64,000 nt of DNA from Saxidomus purpurata. Its lineage: Eukaryota > Mollusca > Bivalvia > Venerida > Veneridae. Below, piece by piece: positions 32,450-44,415 of the stretch. The stretch spans positions 24,460,127 through 24,524,126 of the forward strand of contig JAFMSR010000015.1 of NCBI GenBank assembly GCA_022818135.1, read 5' to 3'. Position 1 is the stretch's first letter; each line of letters opens with the position of its first letter. A model generated the notes under the pieces. The model ran no database searches. It worked only from the letters and a program-made list of their open reading frames with translations, and had not been told where the DNA came from. The translations under genes were made by a program, and so were the position numbers.

Positions 32450-34386
32450 GTAGCGGACTAATTTCACTACTATTCATTAATGAAGCCGTAGGTCACATCA
32501 TACGCATTCCAGGACGTGACTCATCTGACATGGGGATGCCAAAATAATACTAGTTATAGCTATCATGTGTTGGGATAGAGATATCCGTTTCGAGGGGACC
32601 CGTTCATTCGGCAGTAACGAGGATTGCCGAGTGACCCCAAAAGTTCGATCCAAACCTCAGACACATGACTGACAATGTTTCTTGCATCGGTTTTCATTGT
32701 TTCCGTCGTTATCAATACGTTTCAGGGTGTAAATCCAAGTTTTCTGGCCTGGGTGAAATCAGCGGAAGTGCCTGCCCGATATAAAATAAAAATATTTATA
32801 GCACTAACACAAGGCTTTCAGCAACCTGGTGTGTCACGTGCATTTTGTTTGGGTCGTAAACTGCTCTGTAGATGTTTAAGCAGTCAAGATCTGTCTGTTT
32901 TACTATGCAGAAATAAAAACAAAGCGGTTGAGCTCTGAAAATAGGTAGGAGCTACTTTTCGAGTGTACGTGAGTAAGTAATTGTGGCACAAGATTGCCGC
33001 CTGGAATATACGATAATCGGAAGTATTGAAATAGTTTTAAATACGTAGTCATTTTCTGCGACAGATAGCACATTCAACAACAAAATATATGTTTATCGGA
33101 GTGTTGCAGATCTTTGTTTATGCTTTTTCATTCACATAAAACGATATAATACCATCAGCACATAATGAGAAGCAGCATATAGCAGAATGACACCTATCTG
33201 ATTTTTCACATGAAAAATCGAGATGACTATATGAATCTTTCATTGCGTAAATATCTGGCTCGAGGGTAACTGTTTTTGGCCGTAACGTGGCTCTGTCGAG
33301 TTACCACCAAAACAGTTACCTTAGAGCCGGTTATTTTCATCCGCACATGCAGCCAGTGATAATTTCTTTTTCTTGCATACCATATTCTACTTATAATAGC
33401 AGAAATAAAATAAAACTAATGGCTTATGTTTACGCGCTTTTTTTGTAAAAGTAGTTCTTTCTGGCGTCATTAAGAGTACGAGATTTATCTTACACAGGGG
33501 TGCAAGATGAGGTAAAAACTGCAGATAGCCCAGTCTGGTATGCAAGAATTTATTATCGTTCACAGAAGCTATGGTAAGTAGTGGATATCCTCGGATTATT
33601 ACAAGTGTCAAGCATGACAGATTTCAGCATGAGGCTATTGGTATACTGCAGTATTTTCTAAAACATTGCGCCAAATGTGTTTTATGTTTGCATCAATGAA
33701 ATGAAATGACATAACATATAAAACGATATTCAGTTTTCACTAATTAATAAACCACAATAATTTATTGACTGAACAATTAAACAACATGCAATTCATGAAA
33801 TACTGGTACATTATACATTTTACTCCTTTAAAAGGACCGCAGACTGCTTCTTCGGGTGTGCTGTTTCACCATTTCATTAGATATATAGACATATTTATCT
33901 GCATATATACATCATACATAAAATCAAACATATAAATTAAAACAATTAATAGCACAGAAATATCACATTTTTAGCATATCACCATTAATACTTGTTATCC
34001 CAGAGAGCCTTACAATTATCACCATTAATACAAATATCACAGAAATCTTTAATTTGACATTGTAATCACTCTAAGTATTACAACTTACAGTTTTATTACT
34101 GTAGGAAAATGATTGTATCTATGCAGAATAGCCAATTGAAGTCAGAGACGCATATCCAATGGGGTACTAAAATGTAAAAAATGATCTTTTAAATTATAAG
34201 TGATATTATCAGTAACACAAATGGCCAAACCATAAATAAACAATTGCCAATATACCACTGTTAGGTCAATTAGAAACTTAATACAAAATTCTGTATTAAC
34301 AGAAACTACATCAAGTTGCTTCATGAGTCTTCTCAAAAAGGAATACCGTATGACACATTTTCATTCAGAAATGATTCTTTACCTCC
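32450..34386. other. unassigned region with two related hairpins
   Basis: No coding exon supported. Segments 32589-32647 and 33257-33330 share the ordered words CGAGGG, GTAACG, GAGT(G/T)ACC and CCAAAA. Each can fold on itself: the second pairs GGTAACTGTTTTTGG with CCAAAACAGTTACC. The rest is AT-rich without recognisable features. Confidence 0.35.
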
Positions 34387-35034
34387 TTTTTATACGCCCG
34401 AAGGAACATCTGTGGTGGGTCGACGGCGTCCACAATTTTTCGGCTCAATTTTCATCTGATATTCACCAAACTTGCTGAACATTTTTGTGGGCATAATGTC
34501 TAGGTTTAGCTCGATAACCAGCCCTAGGCACTTTTGGCTAATGGCCCATAATTTATCCAAAATTAGCTAAATTAGCCTTGTCCGCTCCCTAAGTAAAACA
34601 GTTTTTATTTGATCTTGAACTTGATGAAAATATTTGTGGGTATACAATGTCTTGGTTAACTTCGATAACCAGCCAAATCGCTCACGGCACTTTAAGATTA
34701 TGGCCCTTGAATTATCAAAATGTGGCCAAATTAGCCTTGTCCGTTCTCTACGTCGAACAGTTTTCATCCGACCTTCACCAAACTTGGTGAAAATATTTGT
34801 GTGCATAATGTCTAGGCCAAGTTCGATAAAAGCAAAAGCGCCCTAGGCACTTTTGGATTAAGGCCCTTGAATTATCGAAAAATGATGAAATTAGCCTTCT
34901 CAGCACTAAAGTTCAAAGAGGTGAATTCGCTTGTTCGCTAGATAGTTCAAACAGGTTTTACAAAACCTGCGAACTGCAAGATACTGAGTTATGCCTCCCT
35001 GGGTGTATTTTGTAACAGTTTGGCACTCTTGTTA
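34387..35034 (+). mobile_element. HINE-like family F repeat
   Basis: It starts TTTTTATACGCCCGAAGGAA, then three units of about 155 bp with TTCACCAAACTTG, AATATTTGTG, ATAATGTCTAGG and GGCCCTTGAATTATC. It ends near CACTCTTGTT at 35034. The (GTCC)n tract is absent and no clear terminal hairpin could be drawn, so membership rests on the start, the tandem units and the TCTTGTT end. Confidence 0.55.
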
Positions 35035-35689
35035 AAAGAGGCATATTTATTTAACCCTTTTATCGATCCTACTAGAGAGTTCCAAGTATTTGTACGATTA
35101 CGGTTAAAAGTATTTGCATCCATGTTATTTTATTATTTTTGAACATACAAATTGCTAGAACTATTTCTTTGTCTATTATCGTGAACTGATGTTAATTTTT
35201 GAAAAATGTCATCATGATCCTCCTCATACATCAGTAGTTTGCCGAGCTTTCAGACAAACATGACGTTATGTACTGAATGTGCTGGAGGACGAAAACGCTT
35301 CAAGATATGATGGACACTTATTATAACATATTTTATTGGCATGATTTAGTCCTAATTGTTTGACTCTATCATCTTCGTACTCTAAGCAAACACAAGTTTG
35401 CAAAATCTTGATATCTAAGAAATGTTCTTGGAGAAGAATCATGAATAAGTCTGACTGCTTTATTATGACATATTTTAAGCATTGTTCTTAGTCGATCAGA
35501 TAGTCCATTACTCCAAGTATAACAAGAATAGTCAAAAAGGCATTGAATTCAAGAATAACATAAAGTTTTACGGAAGATCTATCAAGCCTAAAAAACTTTT
35601 AGTCTTGAATTTACTTTCTTGACTACCTCATCTCAAATCTTTTTAAATATGTCATTACATACATTGTACATGTAACCTAATGGATATTT
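35035..35689. other. noncoding AT-rich stretch before the LINE
   Basis: No gene or repeat unit was recognised between the family F end and the start of the LINE reverse transcriptase. It could include unrecognised LINE 5' sequence. Confidence 0.3.
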
Positions 35690-35696
35690 CAATTTA

Positions 35697-38110
35697 GTGA
35701 ACCTTATTACTCTAAACCATTTACAAAGTATGAGCATTCAAGAATGTTTAACTATAGAAGAAATAACATCATCGGTAAAAGACATGAAAAATGGAAAAAG
35801 CCCAGGAACCGATGGAATAAATGTAGAGTTCTATAAATTATTTTGGAACGATATTAAACATGATCTCTTAAAAGCTTTAATTTTTTCTTTTCAAGCAGGA
35901 CATCTTTCAGAACTACAAAATCAAAGCTTAATAACATTACTACCAAAACCAAATAAAGATTTAACAAATTTAGGAAATTGGAGACCAATAAGTTTACTCA
36001 ATGTGGATTACAAAATAGCAACAAAGTCAATATCATCAAGAATCAAGAAATTTTTAATAATATAATTCACAAAAGTCAAACTGGTTTCGTAAAAAATAGA
36101 TATATAGGTGAAAATATAAGACTCCTCGGAGACATAATTGAAATTTCATATAATCATAAAATACCGGGTATGCTTCTCTTCACAGACTTTGAAAAGGCTT
36201 TTGACAGCTTAAATCATAAATTCATACATAAATTGCTTCAATTTTTTAATTTCGGAAAAGATCTTAGGAAATAGGTAGAACTGTTCTACAAGTCCCCTAT
36301 TTGTTCCGTTACTAATAATGGTTTCAACACGAACTTCTTTAAAATAGAAAGAGGGGTCAGACAAGGATGCTCTTTAAGTTCTTACATTTTTATAGTGAGC
36401 ATTGAGCTATTATCCTTTGCTCTGAGGAAAAATGAAAATATAAAAGGAATAACAATTAATGGAAAAGAAATAAAAAACGCAATGTTTGCAGATGATACTA
36501 CAGTATTATTAGATGGTTCTGAAAACAGCTTTGAAAACGCATTAAAATCATTTGAGATATTTGGAGAAATTTCAGGTTTAAAATTAAATTATTCAAAATG
36601 CATTTTTATAAAAATAGGATCATTACGAAACGAACAAGACTTGATATACTCACGGAAAAAAACATTAAATGGAATAGCACGGAAGCGAAATCTCTTATTT
36701 CATGCAAACCCAACCAGAATGACAGAATTAAACTATGAAAACAAAATAAAGAACTTTTACTGCAGTTTGAATAGATGGAAAAGTAGGAAACTATCAACAA
36801 TAGGTAACATCAGTGTTTTGAAATCCTTAATTATACCGAAACTTACATACTTGTTCTCCGTCCTCCCAAACCCGTCACAAGAAACTATAAAAAAAACTCA
36901 AACAAGAAACTTTTGAATTCATATGGGGATGTAAAAAAGATAAAGTAAAAAGAAGCACTATAATTCAAGGATATAAAAACGGAGGGTTAAAAATGGTTGA
37001 CATTGAAATATACATAAATTCATTAAAAGCAGCATTGGTACATAAACTGATAGACACGAATTATCAAGGAGAATGGAAAAACATATACATGGAACTGTTA
37101 GATACATTAGGAGGTATAACAATACTCAGATCGCAACTAAATGAAAAAGATATAGAAAAGATTCACATAAATAGTACATTTCTTAAAGATGTATTAAAAT
37201 CATGGTGCAGGATAAACTACAAAAGAGAAAACACATTGTACTCAAACACTGTTATTTGGAACAAACAGCAATTTAAAATATAAACACGAACTTCTATGTA
37301 ATATGGCATGGATTAATAAAGGTATTTTTACACTTTCTGATATATACGATATAGAAAGTAAGAAATTTATAATGATCACAGCATTGTAAGCGCAACATAA
37401 TCTTAAAACAAAAGAATGTCTCTATTATCAAAAGGTAAAATCTTGTATCAAAACAACCTTTTGTAAAAATTATGCTACAGTAAATGCAGACCAATATTCA
37501 CTTTATCAGCGAAAAATACCTAACTAAAACTTTTTCCGACATTCAGCTTAAACAAATTCCGTGTCATAAAGAGAAATATCAAATAAAATGGGAAGACAAT
37601 CTAAATTTTTAAAATAACTTTATTTTGGAACAAATAAATATAACTCCATTTAGATTAACAAAAGACACTAAACTACAAAACTTTCAATATAATTTTATTC
37701 ACAGAAACATCGCTACAAATGCATACCTATTCAAATGTAAAATAATCGAATCTAGTCTGTGCAACTTTTGCAATGAGGCAATAGAAACAATGGATCATCT
37801 ATTCTGGGAATGTTACCATACACAACACTTCTGGAACCAAATAACACATTACTTTGTCGCAAAACATGTAAATGGAGCGATAGATAAAATTACTGCCGTC
37901 ATGTGTACTTCTACTAACCCTGTAGTATCACATATCTTACTTTATGCAAAACAACACATCTATAAAAGTAAATGCAAAAATGTACTACCTTCTTTCACCG
38001 TATTCAAAATTAAATTTGAAAGAAGACTAAAACTGGAACAACAGCTAGCCCTACAACAAGAAAATCTCTACAGTTTTAACAAAATATGGGAATTATTTTT
38101 AAGCATTTGA
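35697..38110 (+). pseudogene. broken LINE ORF2 reverse transcriptase
   Basis: Reverse transcriptase signatures run in order across shifting frames: GKSPGTDGI and PKPNKD with NWRPISLLNVDYKI (35697-36062), SQTGFVKNRYI and FTDFEKAFDSL (36060-36273), RGVRQGCSLS just before 36395, then MFADDTTVLLDG with the catalytic FADD (36395-36916). Further pieces at 36993-37283 and 37625-38110 give the connection region and a C-terminal Cys/His zinc knuckle (CNFC, then HLFWECYHTQHFW). At least five frameshifts or stops break it, so it cannot encode an active enzyme. The motif spelling and the absence of an RNase H domain favour the L1/Tx1 group. The N-terminal endonuclease domain is missing. Confidence 0.88.
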
Positions 38111-38123
38111 CGACATCTGTGAC

Positions 38124-38200
38124 ATACAAAAACACGCGCGCGCACGCGCACACCATCACATCAATACACACACGCACGCACACACACATACGCACAACTC
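38124..38200 (+). repeat. CA/CG-rich microsatellite
   Basis: ACACGCGCGCGCACGCGCAC followed by interrupted CACACACGCACG runs. It sits in the 3' part of the LINE just after ORF2. Confidence 0.8.
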
Positions 38201-38511
38201 TCGATTAACGTTCACTTAACAGACTTAACTATTCTCTACTTTTATCTCTCTTTTCTCCTATAGAAGGTCCCAACCTAATATTATCCCCAGTTTTACGACT
38301 TGTTCTGGTAAATATATAACGACAAAATTTTTGTTCAATGTAATACACGTATTATGATTCTGAAACTAACAACTTTATATTAAATGTGATGTATATATTG
38401 TGAGGTTGGTGGGGGTGGCTCTCCGACCCCCATTAAACCAGTGGACGGGGATAATAAATTGGGTTACCCTTTTGGGCCCGAAAATAAAAAATAAAAAATA
38501 ATAAAAAAAAA

Positions 38512-39048
38512 TGTGGAATCGTTTTCAACAAACCTTAGATGAACTGGTCTCAAGTCATATACCCAGCAATATTGTTTCAGGTAAACAAAATCGTCCAAGA
38601 TTGAACTTTGAACTTAAAAAAACTGATGACAAAACGAAATAGGCTATACAGTAAAATCAAGGAAGTAAAAGTGTCATATTATTTTCTAAACTTTAAAAGA
38701 TAAAAGCAATTTTTCAAATGAAAATGTGTAATCAATTTTGGGATTATATGAACATTATTGTTCGTAGTTCAGAAGAACATACTAGTAAACATGGCACAAC
38801 TAAACCTTTTTGGGTTTTATCAAAAGTTTAAGAAATGACTCATGTGGTGTAGCTCCTCTGAGAGAAAATGGTGCTTTAAAATCTAGCGCTAAGGAATAGT
38901 CTGAGCTTCTAAATAAACAATTTTCCTCTGTTTTCACAAATGATGCAGACCCTAATTTACCAAATATTGGACCTAGCCTATTTGCCAGCATTTCTAAAAG
39001 AAATGTAACAGAAAAGTTGTGTTAGAAAATTGTTTATAAATTAAAGTT
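38512..39048 (+). pseudogene. CR1/Jockey-like LINE fragment, left part
   Basis: Conceptual pieces on the plus strand, in shifting frames, read WNRFQQTLDELVSSHIPSNI, KKLMTKRNRLYSKIK, KPFWVLSK, then NKQFSSVFTNDADPNLP and ISKRNVTEKLC. This is the linker between endonuclease and reverse transcriptase of CR1/Jockey-type LINEs. The copy starts directly after the poly-A tail of the preceding L1-like LINE. It is interrupted at about 39048 and resumes at 40089. Confidence 0.7.
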
Positions 39049-40088
39049 CACATAGTTCACATAGTTTGAGGCCGAATATATTATACATATAAGCTTATAG
39101 CTTGTTAGGCCTATGTTAGTGTTTTCCCTGTTGGTAAAGATCAGAAATAGCTATTAATTTTTCTAAAATCAAAGTGCTAATAATTTAGCACAATAGTAAC
39201 AGTATGAGCTACTGTTCTAGGTTAAATAGTAAACTAATTACTATCATTAGTTGGGTGCTAAACATTTTGCAATGGTAACAGTATTGCGTGTACTGTTTAA
39301 AAGATAACATGAAATTTACTAACATCAGAATGGACATATTAAAACATATTATTTACAAGTTGCTATGAACTGTCTTACTTGTAACATAAGGGTTCAAATT
39401 TAGATTCCTGGACCCAGTGTTTATTAAGTCTTCGCTTGAAGGCATTTATGGAGGGCGCAGAAACCACCTGTTCTGGAATTTTATTCCAGGTGTTAACCAC
39501 TCTTTGACTGAAAAGGAACTTTTAAGTTCAGTGTTTGATCTTTTTTTTGCAAATCTGACGGGAATTTGCCCTTCTGGGTGAGTTAGACAATCCTGGATTG
39601 TCTCTCTGAGGGAAATAACTGCCCCCATTAACAATGTCATTTCCTTCAAGTATCTTATAGACTTGGAGCATGTCTGCACGTTCACGTCTGTATTCCAGAC
39701 TTGGGAGTCCCAGTGTTTTTATTCTTTCTGAGTGTGGCAAATGGTTTAACCCCTGGACCATTCTTGAGGCTCTTCGCTGGACATTTTCTAGGGCTATTTG
39801 GTCCTTTTTTAGCCTTGGTGACCAGACTGGGGAGGCATACTCAAGATGTGGTCTTACTAGTGCTTTAAAGAGCTGCAGAAACATTTCTTTGGACATGTAA
39901 GAAAAGGTTTTGCTTAAAATTCGGTTGGCTTTTTTTACTTTATTGCTAACATGTAATGAAAACTTGAGTTCATTATCAATTAGAACTCCCAAATCTCGTT
40001 GGCTTGTGACCTGTTCAATTTCCTGGATATTGTTATCTTTATCTTTAATAAAATAAGAATCTGTTTGACCTCTTCCATACAAATCCAT
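39049..40088 (-). mobile_element. inverted, 5'-truncated CR1/Jockey-like LINE nested in the previous one
   Basis: On the minus strand, 40088-39528 is one open frame covering the end of the reverse transcriptase: RDLGVLIDNELKF, ASPVWSPRLKKDQ, NVQRRASRMV, LGLPSLEYRRERADMLQVYK. A one-base shift leads into 39685-39446 with SFSVKEWLTPG and FQNRWFLRPP. About 390 bp of 3' sequence follow, ending at a two-copy AACTATGTG tail (39050-39067). Short 3' tandem tails are typical of CR1-like elements. The ends sit between two plus-strand fragments of a similar LINE, so this is an insertion in opposite orientation. It is 5'-truncated and inactive. Confidence 0.75.
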
Positions 40089-40255
40089 ACAAAGAGATTA
40101 AACCTAAAGTTCTAAAAGAATGTGCCAATGAAATAGTCCCAATTTTCATAATCTTGTTCAATAAATCCCTTGATAGTGGTTTTGTACCTTCAGAAAAAAG
40201 GAGAACAATTTCAAGCCACTAAGTATAGGCTAGTCTCTCTAACTAACTTGTGTAG
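40089..40255 (+). pseudogene. CR1/Jockey-like LINE fragment, right part
   Basis: The plus-strand frame reads YKEIKPKVLKECANEIVPIF, then LFNKSLDSGFVPSEKRR and, shifted, remnants of the motif YRPVSLTNLC. It continues the domain order of the fragment ending at 39048, with only a few residues missing at the junction. Confidence 0.7.
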
Positions 40256-40839
40256 TTTATACTACAAAGATCAGCCGACAACGATAGTTAGAAATATTCG
40301 AGTGATCGTTTGTGAACAGTAACAACAACAACAACGTCGTTTTGGTAGTGGTTCTATTTTTTCAATTTGTAAATGTCTGACACATTTCTTTAATTTTGTA
40401 CGTTTTTATGTGAAGAAAATACGTGTAACTTTTACTGGTATTTACATAAATCTTCTGATACAGTGTATTTGGTAAGAATTGAATTTTTTTAACTTCAGCA
40501 GTTCAGTAGAAATCGAATGTCTAAAAAATCGGATAAGATAAAAGATGGGGTTTCAAAAAAAATATGTTGGTGTTCCTCCGTCATCGTGGAACTATCTAAA
40601 GCAGTCCATATTTATACAATATTTGTATTTTATTTTATGTGTTAAGGTCAGTTTGATGTATGAAATTATTATGATGGAATTGTCTCCTTGTCCGGTCTTG
40701 GTGTCAGGTTCAGCTGGACGTGGAGACAAATTGGGGGTTTTGGCTCTCCGTATGGCTCTATTTTTATCACTTTTTGAAGCTAGACTTATGAAAATAGCAT
40801 TATGACTTAGATATAAATTTCATTAAGTTACAATTTTCA
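40256..40839. other. noncoding stretch with GTCTCC/GGAGAC inverted words
   Basis: No exon supported. At 40683-40735 GTCTCCTTGTCCGG and CTGGACGTGGAGAC form an imperfect inverted pair, followed by TCTCCGTATGG. The same words recur at 44310-44410. Confidence 0.35.
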
Positions 40840-40845
40840 GTCTGA

Positions 40846-42494
40846 CAGGGATCAAGTCTGAGGGCGACATGGGCGAAATAGTCGCCGTATCCCTGGCCAT
40901 TTCGCCGTGATCGCATAGAAAAACAAAAACAAAGTCGCTCTAATTTTCGTAAACACTGACAATGTTTTCGAGTGTCAATCCCGATACTGCACCGCCTACT
41001 CGCTACTGTTTGTTAAATCAGCTTTCATTGGTCAATTAAAAACGGTAAGCCAATCAAAAGCGGCGGGACAACATAGCGATTTAAAGGTTGACATGTATGT
41101 GCGTTTTGACATGGGAACAATAAGGACCAATTACACATGCTTACAATTAAACTGGCTGTTAAGATGCCAGTAAGTTCTTTGGTCGTATTGACACGTTTTA
41201 TTTATGCAAAGAATATCAGACAGTGCTTGTTCAGTTGTTGATTGTTTGCTGGATTTTTTTTTATTTCGGTAATCAGTTCATTAATCGGCGATTAAAATCA
41301 GTAGGAAAAAGAGTTTTAATAAAATAATTTCATGCAATCACATTGCATTTCATTATAAAAATGTTAAAAAGCTCGAAGGAACCCACAGAACACAGGGATC
41401 GGCCTAGACCCAGATTTTAGGAAGAAGTGACTTCAGGAACAGAGAGAAGTGAGACACATCTGCATTAATTTTACAGATTAACTGTCATGATGGCTTGATA
41501 TAAAATGAGGCCTCTAGATTGTTCACAAATGATATAGCTTTTAATCCCATATCTACCATGATTTTTCTGAAATTTACCAAAGATTTTTTGTTGTTGTTTT
41601 AGCATTTATTCATTTTAATTAAATGTTCTTTATATTTAATATACATGTCCGAAATTTCGTCTACCAGGAAATCAGTGCAGATGCCAAATTTTGTGGTTGT
41701 AATTTTGTTAACAATAAAGTTGATGTTTCAATAATCATATTAAAAACATTTGTTAAATGTATAATCATTTTTAATTAAATCTCTTTCATAATTGGCATCG
41801 TCCGAAATTTTGATTATCCGAAAATCGGTATAGATTCGTTATTTTGTGGTTGTTTTCTTTGGTTAAATAATAAAAATTAGCCAAATGTTTTAATAATTTC
41901 TTCACTCAACATCATCTAAATGTTAACTGCTAAGGGTGTACAAAAACTGATATGGTAAGATCATGTGTATTTTGAATACACCGAGACGTGTCAAAATTTG
42001 ACAGACGCCTGAGGCAATAAATTAAAGGGACAACAAATATCATGTATTTAGGGCAGAATGATTGTTGATTCGTTGGAAGTGTTGTTTATTCACGTTAGTA
42101 TATATATTTTCTATGCTGACTACTCCCCATACAGTTAATTGGGTCAAAGGTCAAAATACGTCATCGGAATTTCGGCGGCGACTTTGATTTCGCTTTGATC
42201 TGCAGAATAGGCGAAGTGAGACATGTGAGAGCGACTTCTTCGTCGTAGTCGCCCCCTCGGCCGATCCCTGGAACATAATAATATCACTCAAGAATGTTTA
42301 TTAATGAGAAAGAATTTTTATAAATAAAAAGTTTGTTTTATGCAGTTGTTTAAGTATGAAAAGGGTACACTGATTTTACATTAAACGCTATCAACGCATT
42401 GTACAAACTTCTCCCTGTTCTAAAAAACTTCTCCCTAATGTCTCTGGAGGGAGAAGTCACTTTTCCCTATGAGTCTGGGCTAGTGTGATCCCTG
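40846..42494. mobile_element. 1.65-kb DNA transposon with CAGGGATCA ends
   Basis: CAGGGATCA at 40846-40854 and TGATCCCTG at 42486-42494 are perfect 9-bp terminal inverted repeats. GTCTGA flanks both sides (40840-40845 and 42495-42500) as a likely target duplication. A further subterminal pair, GAGGGCGAC with GGCGAA (about 40860-40880) against TTCGTC with GTCGCCCCCTC (about 42239-42259), also ends in GATCCCTG at 42270. This suggests an older inner end or a composite. No transposase frame is visible. CAGGG ends are common in hAT elements, but the duplication looks shorter than 8 bp. Confidence 0.6.
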
Positions 42495-42896
42495 GTCTGA
42501 AGAACTTCATAAAACATAATTTATATGGAAAAAATAGACTGGAAAGAAATTAATTTAAGGAGTGTGAAAATAAGTAAAACTTTATTGAATAATAAAGGAC
42601 ATCAACTTAACACCTCTAGTGCTTTGCATTTAATTGCCATTGTAAAATATAATTTCTCGGCTTGTACTTAATGCACACATGTATAAAGTGAAAATCAAAG
42701 TGAACAAGACATAATTACACATTAATAATTACACTTGCCATATACAAAGACACCGTTCATTTTCGCTCTGGTCAACAGGGCTTCCACTAAGTTTCAAATT
42801 AAGGAAGTCCTGACTCCAAGGCAACTGGATTTGGAAGTCCCTGTGAAAATTTTATGGAGTCCCCAGTACGCGAACCTATTGGACGTGTGGGACACA

Positions 42897-42940
42897 TCAT
42901 TTCATCATCATCAATCACCATCATCATCATCATCAAATAC
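42897..42940 (+). repeat. CAT trinucleotide microsatellite
   Basis: Interrupted TCATCATCATCAAT and CACCATCATCATCATCATC runs. An open frame across it encodes His and Ser runs but is a by-product of the repeat. Confidence 0.8.
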
Positions 42941-43559
42941 CTTACTTAATGTTAAAAAATGAAAATGAAGAACCTGTCTTGTAAAATAAACTTTCATTTT
43001 GACCAAAGATCTGAATTATTCAATGCATAAGATAACAGTTTAAGTACTTAATACAAACATTTACAAAGCAACATTATCATTATAATTTTTTTGTAGTTTA
43101 TTTGGCCATATTCCTCTCCAAAATTAATATATTTTTCACCATTTTTTTACAAAAAATCCCTCAAAAAAGTCAAAATGTTGAAACAATCTGTACTTTATTT
43201 AAGAGTTGGCCAAAACTGTTTAAAAACGTAAGTTTTCTAAATTCAAACACTTCAGAATTATTTCTTTCAACTATTTGATACCTTACATATGAAATAGTCG
43301 GCCGAATATCGCCGATTTTTCGTTTGTCACATATTTTCGCGACCCCGATTTTTGTTTTTTTTAACGAAAACGGTGTTCAAAGGATTTAAAAAGAATGTAA
43401 TTGGCAAAAGAATAATGTCTTACATCTTGATAGATTTTGTTCTTTATTACATTTTACACTGTATATTTTATTCATTTTCTAAAAATTTCCTCCGAAAAGG
43501 CCCCCCCCTTTCCCTCAGACTGAAAAACACTGTTTGATACACATCTTTTCAACCTTAAA

Positions 43560-44232
43560 GTGTTTGGGGTTTTTTTGGGGGATTCTGTGCTTTCAGTCTC
43601 CTCATTACGCTCGTTTGTTAGATTCGGCCCGCGCCAAACGAAATGAAGCAAAGTACGTAACCTATCAGCAGACAAGCACAATTTGCGATTTTTTTCAATC
43701 CATTTTAGACCAAAACCTGCTTTACTCTTTCTTGAACACCTGCATTACCGACGAGACATTAAAATCAAGTTCTAAAATGCCGATTCACAGTTTGAAAGGA
43801 CGTCCATTTTCGGCTAGAGTAGACAAATTACCGCTAGATGTTGGGAATTTCAAACACACCGTGTCATATTAATTGTTTACACTTGCCGGTATTGAAGTAA
43901 AATCATGCCGTCACAAGATGTTGTTAATTGGCCCTAATTATCGCATCTTTCAAAATAACCTGACAAACCGGCATCTGTCAATCAGCCCACGAATTGCTGG
44001 GGCGGGTTCGTCGTTCCAGAGCGAATCGAACGCCGAGTGGCGCAAGCGGACTAATTCGCGTGGCGGTCCCATGAGAAAATGTTTCTTTTATTTTGTTTGC
44101 CTATGGGTCGGCTTTTGTCGTCCTCGGAATTTAAGGAAGTCAGCGCGCCGGGGTCGTGGGCGCTGGTCCTTAGGCGATTACGGCCACCCCACGGAAGCCC
44201 TGGGTCAATCAATTGTTTCAAAAGTAATTTAG
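43560..44232. other. GC-richer, CpG-containing region upstream of CWC15
   Basis: Relative to its flanks this stretch has many CpG steps (GGCCCGCGCC, CAGCGCGCCGGGGTCG, GGCGGTCCC). The first CWC15 coding exon starts after a splice acceptor, so an upstream noncoding exon and promoter must exist, and this is a plausible place for them. Open frames of 112 and 119 codons occur here but have no recognisable protein features. An old GC-rich repeat is an alternative. Confidence 0.2.
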
Positions 44233-44309
44233 TTTGTTGATACGTTACAAGAATGGAAAACTATAGCAACTGTCTATATAGAATAATTCGTCTGTAAACA
44301 GTGATAAAA

Positions 44310-44415
44310 GAATAGAGCCGGACGCGGAGACCCATACCACCTTTTGTCTCCAGGTCCGGTTGAACGAACTGGACGAGGAGATTCTGGGTCTCCCCGTATG
44401 GAACCGGACGTGGAG
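44310..44415. repeat. CCGGACG(C/T)GGAGAC inverted-repeat cluster
   Basis: CCGGACGCGGAGAC, GTCTCCAGGTCCGG, CTGGACGAGGAGA and CCGGACGTGGAGAC lie within 100 bp and can pair with each other. GGGTCTCCCCGTATGG also occurs. A related copy is at 40683-40760. It is probably a small dispersed palindromic repeat. Confidence 0.45.

Larger units (their letters stand above)
35690..38511 (+). mobile_element. 5'-truncated L1/Tx1-like LINE with A-rich tail
   Basis: The element begins inside the reverse transcriptase domain, carries the rest of ORF2 in broken frames, and then about 400 bp of 3' sequence. The 3' sequence includes a CA/CG microsatellite (38124-38200) and a GGGTTACCCTTTTGGGCCCG stretch. It ends in AATAAAAAATAAAAAATAAT and poly-A at about 38481-38511. 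The 5' truncation and A-rich tail are standard for target-primed LINE insertion. Target duplications were not found by eye. Confidence 0.8.

Noticed and set aside
43534..44232. Two consecutive open frames of 112 and 119 codons
   Set aside because: No recognisable motif, and the frames follow GC-rich sequence without splice or start context. Kept only as a GC-rich region.
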